Assembly: GCA_041568335.1 (NCBI GenBank)
Contig: JBFFZZ010000127.1
Location: forward strand, 1-8,376
DNA length: 8,376 nucleotides
Direction of reading: 5' to 3'
Source: WVWW01 sp041568335
GTDB taxonomy: Bacteria > Acidobacteriota > Polarisedimenticolia > Polarisedimenticolales > Polarisedimenticolaceae
The notes under the pieces are model-generated. The model had not been told where the DNA came from. It worked only from the letters and a program-made list of their open reading frames with translations, and ran no database searches. This document shows, in pieces, positions 6,238 through 8,376 of this stretch (within the stretch, counting starts at the first letter, position 1; each line of letters begins with the position of its first letter). Position numbers and translations under genes: made by a program.

Positions 6238-7089
6238 ATGAGCCAAGCCAAGCCGCCGATTCCCGCGGCCGTCGAGGCCTTCCGCCGCCTCCACGAGTCC
6301 GGTTGCTTCCTGTTGCCGAACCCCTGGGACCGGGGCACCGCGATCTACCTCCGGCACCTCGGGTATCCAGCGCTCGCGACCACCTCCGCCGGTCTGGCGT
6401 TCTCCAAAGGGTTACCGGACTCGGTGACCGCCATCCCGCTGAAGACGGCGCTCGACCACGCCGGCGAGATCGTGCGGGCGACTCCGCTGCCGGTCAACGC
6501 CGACTTCCAGTCGGGTTACTCGGACGATCTCGAGGGTTTGGCCGGCAACGTCGAGGCGTGCGTCCGCACGGGGGTCGCCGGCCTGTCCATCGAGGACGCG
6601 ACCGGTCGTCCCGAGCGGCCGCTCTACGGATCCGATGTGGCCGTCGAACGGGTCAGGGCCGCCCGCACGGCGATCGACACGACGGGAATCCCGGTCGTTC
6701 TCACGGCACGTTGCGAGGCCTGGCTCGTCGGCCATCCCGATGCGAAGAAGGTGGTCCTCGAGCGGCTCGTCGCGTTCGCCGAGGCGGGTGCGGATTGCCT
6801 GTACGCGCCCGGGGCACCCGACGCGAAGACCATCGCGACCATCGTGGACGCGGTTGCCCCGAAGCCGGTCAACGTTGTCATGGCCGCGCCCAACCCGGAT
6901 CTGACCGTGCCGATCCTCACCGACCTGGGTGTGAGACGCATCTCCGTCGGCTCCGCGCTCGCCCGCGCCGCGTGGGGCGGCTTCACCCGTGCCGCCCGCG
7001 GAATCCTGGAGACCGGAACGTTCGACTCTCTTGCCGATGCGGCGCCGTTCGCCGAGCTCAACGCGATCTTCGGAGCCGAACAGAAGTAG
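6238..7089 (+). CDS. Isocitrate lyase/PEP mutase-superfamily protein
   Basis: This 283-residue protein has the alpha/beta-barrel sequence pattern of the isocitrate lyase/phosphoenolpyruvate phosphonomutase superfamily. Recognisable segments are FLLPNPWDRGTAIYL (24-38), ATTSAGLAFSKGLPD (47-61), the metal/substrate strand PVNADFQSGYSDD (85-97, D89), GLSIEDATGR (115-124, E119-D120), VLTARCEAW (154-162, R158, C159, E160) and PVNVVMAAPN (210-219). Members cleave or form C-C or C-P bonds next to a carboxylate using Mg2+. Known activities include 2-methylisocitrate lyase, oxaloacetate decarboxylase and PEP mutase. The KKCGH signature of true isocitrate lyase is absent, so glyoxylate-cycle lyase is unlikely; the exact substrate cannot be told. 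The length is normal for the short, PEPM-like branch. No Shine-Dalgarno precedes ATG 6238, and a leaderless transcript is possible. It is divergent from the RHH-like/flavin oxidoreductase operon, across the palindrome. Confidence 0.9.
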   Translation: MSQAKPPIPAAVEAFRRLHESGCFLLPNPWDRGTAIYLRHLGYPALATTSAGLAFSKGLPDSVTAIPLKTALDHAGEIVRATPLPVNADFQSGYSDDLEGLAGNVEACVRTGVAGLSIEDATGRPERPLYGSDVAVERVRAARTAIDTTGIPVVLTARCEAWLVGHPDAKKVVLERLVAFAEAGADCLYAPGAPDAKTIATIVDAVAPKPVNVVMAAPNPDLTVPILTDLGVRRISVGSALARAAWGGFTRAARGILETGTFDSLADAAPFAELNAIFGAEQK

Positions 7090-7151
7090 ATTGGAACCGA
7101 ATCTCGAGCGGGCTCGTTACACCCCGCGTTCAGCCAACCGAGGGGAAAACG

Positions 7152-8376
7152 ATGCGTCCTGCTCGACCGTTCGTCCTTTTCTTGATGTTTCTCGCGACGA
7201 CGATCGCCTGCGCCGCGGAGGATCCCGCGCGCTCGTTGACCAAGGACGAATGGGCGGAAGATCTACGCTACCTGGCCCGGGAGCTGCCCGAAAAGCACAT
7301 CGATCCGTTCCGGGAACACGACGAGGCCGAGTTTCGCCGGGCCGTCGAGGACATCGAGTCACGCCTCGAAGACCTGCAGGATCACCAGATCCAGGTCGAG
7401 ATGGGACGCCTCGTCGCGATGATCGGGGCGGGGGACGGTCACACCGAGCTGTACCTCCCGCGTGAGGGCCGCGGCTTCCGCCGGCTCCCCGTGGCGGTCG
7501 GCCTGTTCCGGGGCGACCCGCGGGTCTTCGCCGCGCTCCCCGGACACGAGGAGCTGGTCGGCGCGCGGGTCGTCTCGATCGGTGGCGTTCCGGCGGACGA
7601 GGCGTACGAGCGCGTGTTGCCGTTGATCGCCCACGACAACGAGGTGGAGTTCCTGCTGAGCGCGCCGGTCTACCTGTCGGTCCCCGAAGTGCTCCACGCG
7701 GTCGGGTTGAGCGACGATCCCGGCAGGGCGACCGTCGGTTTCCAGGGAGACGACGGCGAGGCCTTCGAGAGAGTTCTCGAAGGCCGCACGCTCGAATCGC
7801 TGTCCGGGGCGAGCTGGATCCGGGCGCGCGCCGAGGAGACCACGCCGCTTTACGCGAAAAACTCCGGTGAGCACTACTGGTACGAGTGGCTCGAGCCCGA
7901 GAAGACGGTCTATGTCTCCTACCGCCGCTGCGCGAACCAGGAGGGTGGACCCAGCATCAAGCGCTTCGCCAGGGAGTTGTTCAAGCTGGTCGACGAGCAT
8001 CCGGTCGAGCGGTTCGTGCTGGACATGCGCGCCAACCGTGGCGGCAACTACCACCGCTCCGATCCGATCATCGACGGCATCCGTGAGCGGGAGAAGATCA
8101 ACCGGCCCGGAGGCCTCTACGTCATCCTCGGGAGGGAGAGCTTCTCGGCCGCGGTCGTCACGGCGATCCGCCTCAAGCGCGAGACCGAGGCGTTGCTCGT
8201 CGGGGAAACGCCACGCAGCCGGCCCAACGGGTCGGACAACTTCGAGTGGTTCCACCTGCCGAACTCCAACCTGCGCGTCGACTACACGGATCGCATGAAA
8301 CAACACTGGCCCGAGCTGGGCGACGCGTCGAAGGTGCCGATCGATCTCCCCGTCGAGAGCTCGTTCGACGACTACC
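7152..8376 (+). CDS. Exported S41-family peptidase-like protein, C-terminus cut by window end
   Basis: There are 408 codons and no stop before the window ends. ATG 7152 has GAGGGG (7140-7145) six bases upstream. The N-terminus MRPARPFVLFLMFLATTIACAAED is a signal peptide; C20 might be a lipoprotein site, but TIAC is a poor lipobox and ordinary cleavage after CAA is equally possible. After an N-terminal helical region comes GDGHTEL (94-100), then a PDZ-like segment LVGARVVSIGGVPADEAYERVLP (135-157). The S41 core follows: VYVSYRRC (253-260), FVLDMRANRGGN (288-299), and GRESFSAAVVTAI (327-339) with S332 as likely nucleophile. LVGETPRSRPNG and FHLPNSNLRV complete it. This matches S41 peptidases that lack the tail-specific protease Lys-containing motif. 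The final visible residues, DLPVESSFDDY, resemble the family's closing segment, so probably only ~15-30 residues are missing. Substrate unknown. It lies 62 bp after the lyase gene on the same strand; co-transcription is possible. Confidence 0.88.
   Translation, partial: MRPARPFVLFLMFLATTIACAAEDPARSLTKDEWAEDLRYLARELPEKHIDPFREHDEAEFRRAVEDIESRLEDLQDHQIQVEMGRLVAMIGAGDGHTELYLPREGRGFRRLPVAVGLFRGDPRVFAALPGHEELVGARVVSIGGVPADEAYERVLPLIAHDNEVEFLLSAPVYLSVPEVLHAVGLSDDPGRATVGFQGDDGEAFERVLEGRTLESLSGASWIRARAEETTPLYAKNSGEHYWYEWLEPEKTVYVSYRRCANQEGGPSIKRFARELFKLVDEHPVERFVLDMRANRGGNYHRSDPIIDGIREREKINRPGGLYVILGRESFSAAVVTAIRLKRETEALLVGETPRSRPNGSDNFEWFHLPNSNLRVDYTDRMKQHWPELGDASKVPIDLPVESSFDDY
7760..7785 (+). repeat. 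11-bp perfect inverted repeat (4-nt loop) inside the S41-like gene
   Basis: GGCCTTCGAGA (7760-7770) and TCTCGAAGGCC (7775-7785) are exact reverse complements around GAGT. It would form a strong hairpin in the mRNA or DNA. It lies within codons for EAFERVLEGR and no T-tract follows, so it is not a rho-independent terminator. It may be a coincidence of codon choice or an mRNA structure. Confidence 0.6.

Noticed and set aside
7101..7118. CGAGC-GG-GCTCG inverted repeat between the lyase and S41-like genes as a terminator
   Set aside because: The loop is only two bases, the stem is five bp, and no T-run follows. It does not support an intrinsic terminator.
7359..8306. 315-codon minus-strand open frame
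   Set aside because: It is antisense to the S41-like gene, whose plus-strand frame has a signal peptide, ribosome-binding site and family motifs. The minus frame gives no recognisable protein.

Overview
The window is GC-rich and densely packed. It holds eight genes on alternating strands, the first and last cut by the window edges. I place the source organism among Acidobacteriota or a neighbouring soil/sediment phylum, as an inference with moderate-to-low confidence. Three things point there: a secreted Cys/Asp-rich repeat protein ending in a domain typical of these phyla, a membrane Hanks-type kinase with a TolB-like region and TPRs, and an ECF sigma factor of the 'FTTTHW' type. No mobile element, tRNA, rRNA or CRISPR array was seen.

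Layout. (1) Positions 2-454 (+) hold the C-terminal end of a secreted MopE/thrombospondin-type-3-like protein. (2) Its stop overlaps the end of a convergent minus-strand pair: a 1011-residue zinc-ribbon/Ser-Thr kinase/TM/TolB-like/TPR protein (1081-4116), followed 33 bp downstream by an exported single-domain rhodanese (448-1047). (3) Divergent from the kinase, across a 96-bp intergenic region, is an ECF-type sigma factor (4213-4920, +). (4) The sigma gene runs tail-to-tail into, and overlaps by 122 bp, a minus-strand luciferase-like flavin oxidoreductase gene (4799-5887). That gene is translationally coupled (GTGA overlap) to a small ribbon-helix-helix-like protein gene (5884-6174). (5) A 63-bp AT-rich divergent promoter region carries a perfect 16-bp palindrome. 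Beyond it lies a plus-strand isocitrate lyase/PEP mutase-superfamily gene (6238-7089). (6) Last is an exported S41-like peptidase gene (7152 onward), truncated by the window end close to its C-terminus.

Two regulatory modules stand out. In the first, a transmembrane kinase with presumed periplasmic TPRs shares an operon with a periplasmic rhodanese and sits head-to-head with an ECF sigma factor. No anti-sigma gene is visible, so kinase-controlled sigma activity is a reasonable hypothesis. In the second, the small RHH-like protein probably binds the TACCA-type palindrome next to its own start. It would then control both its own operon (with the flavin oxidoreductase) and the divergent lyase gene. 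Both regulatory ideas are inferences from gene order and sequence signals.
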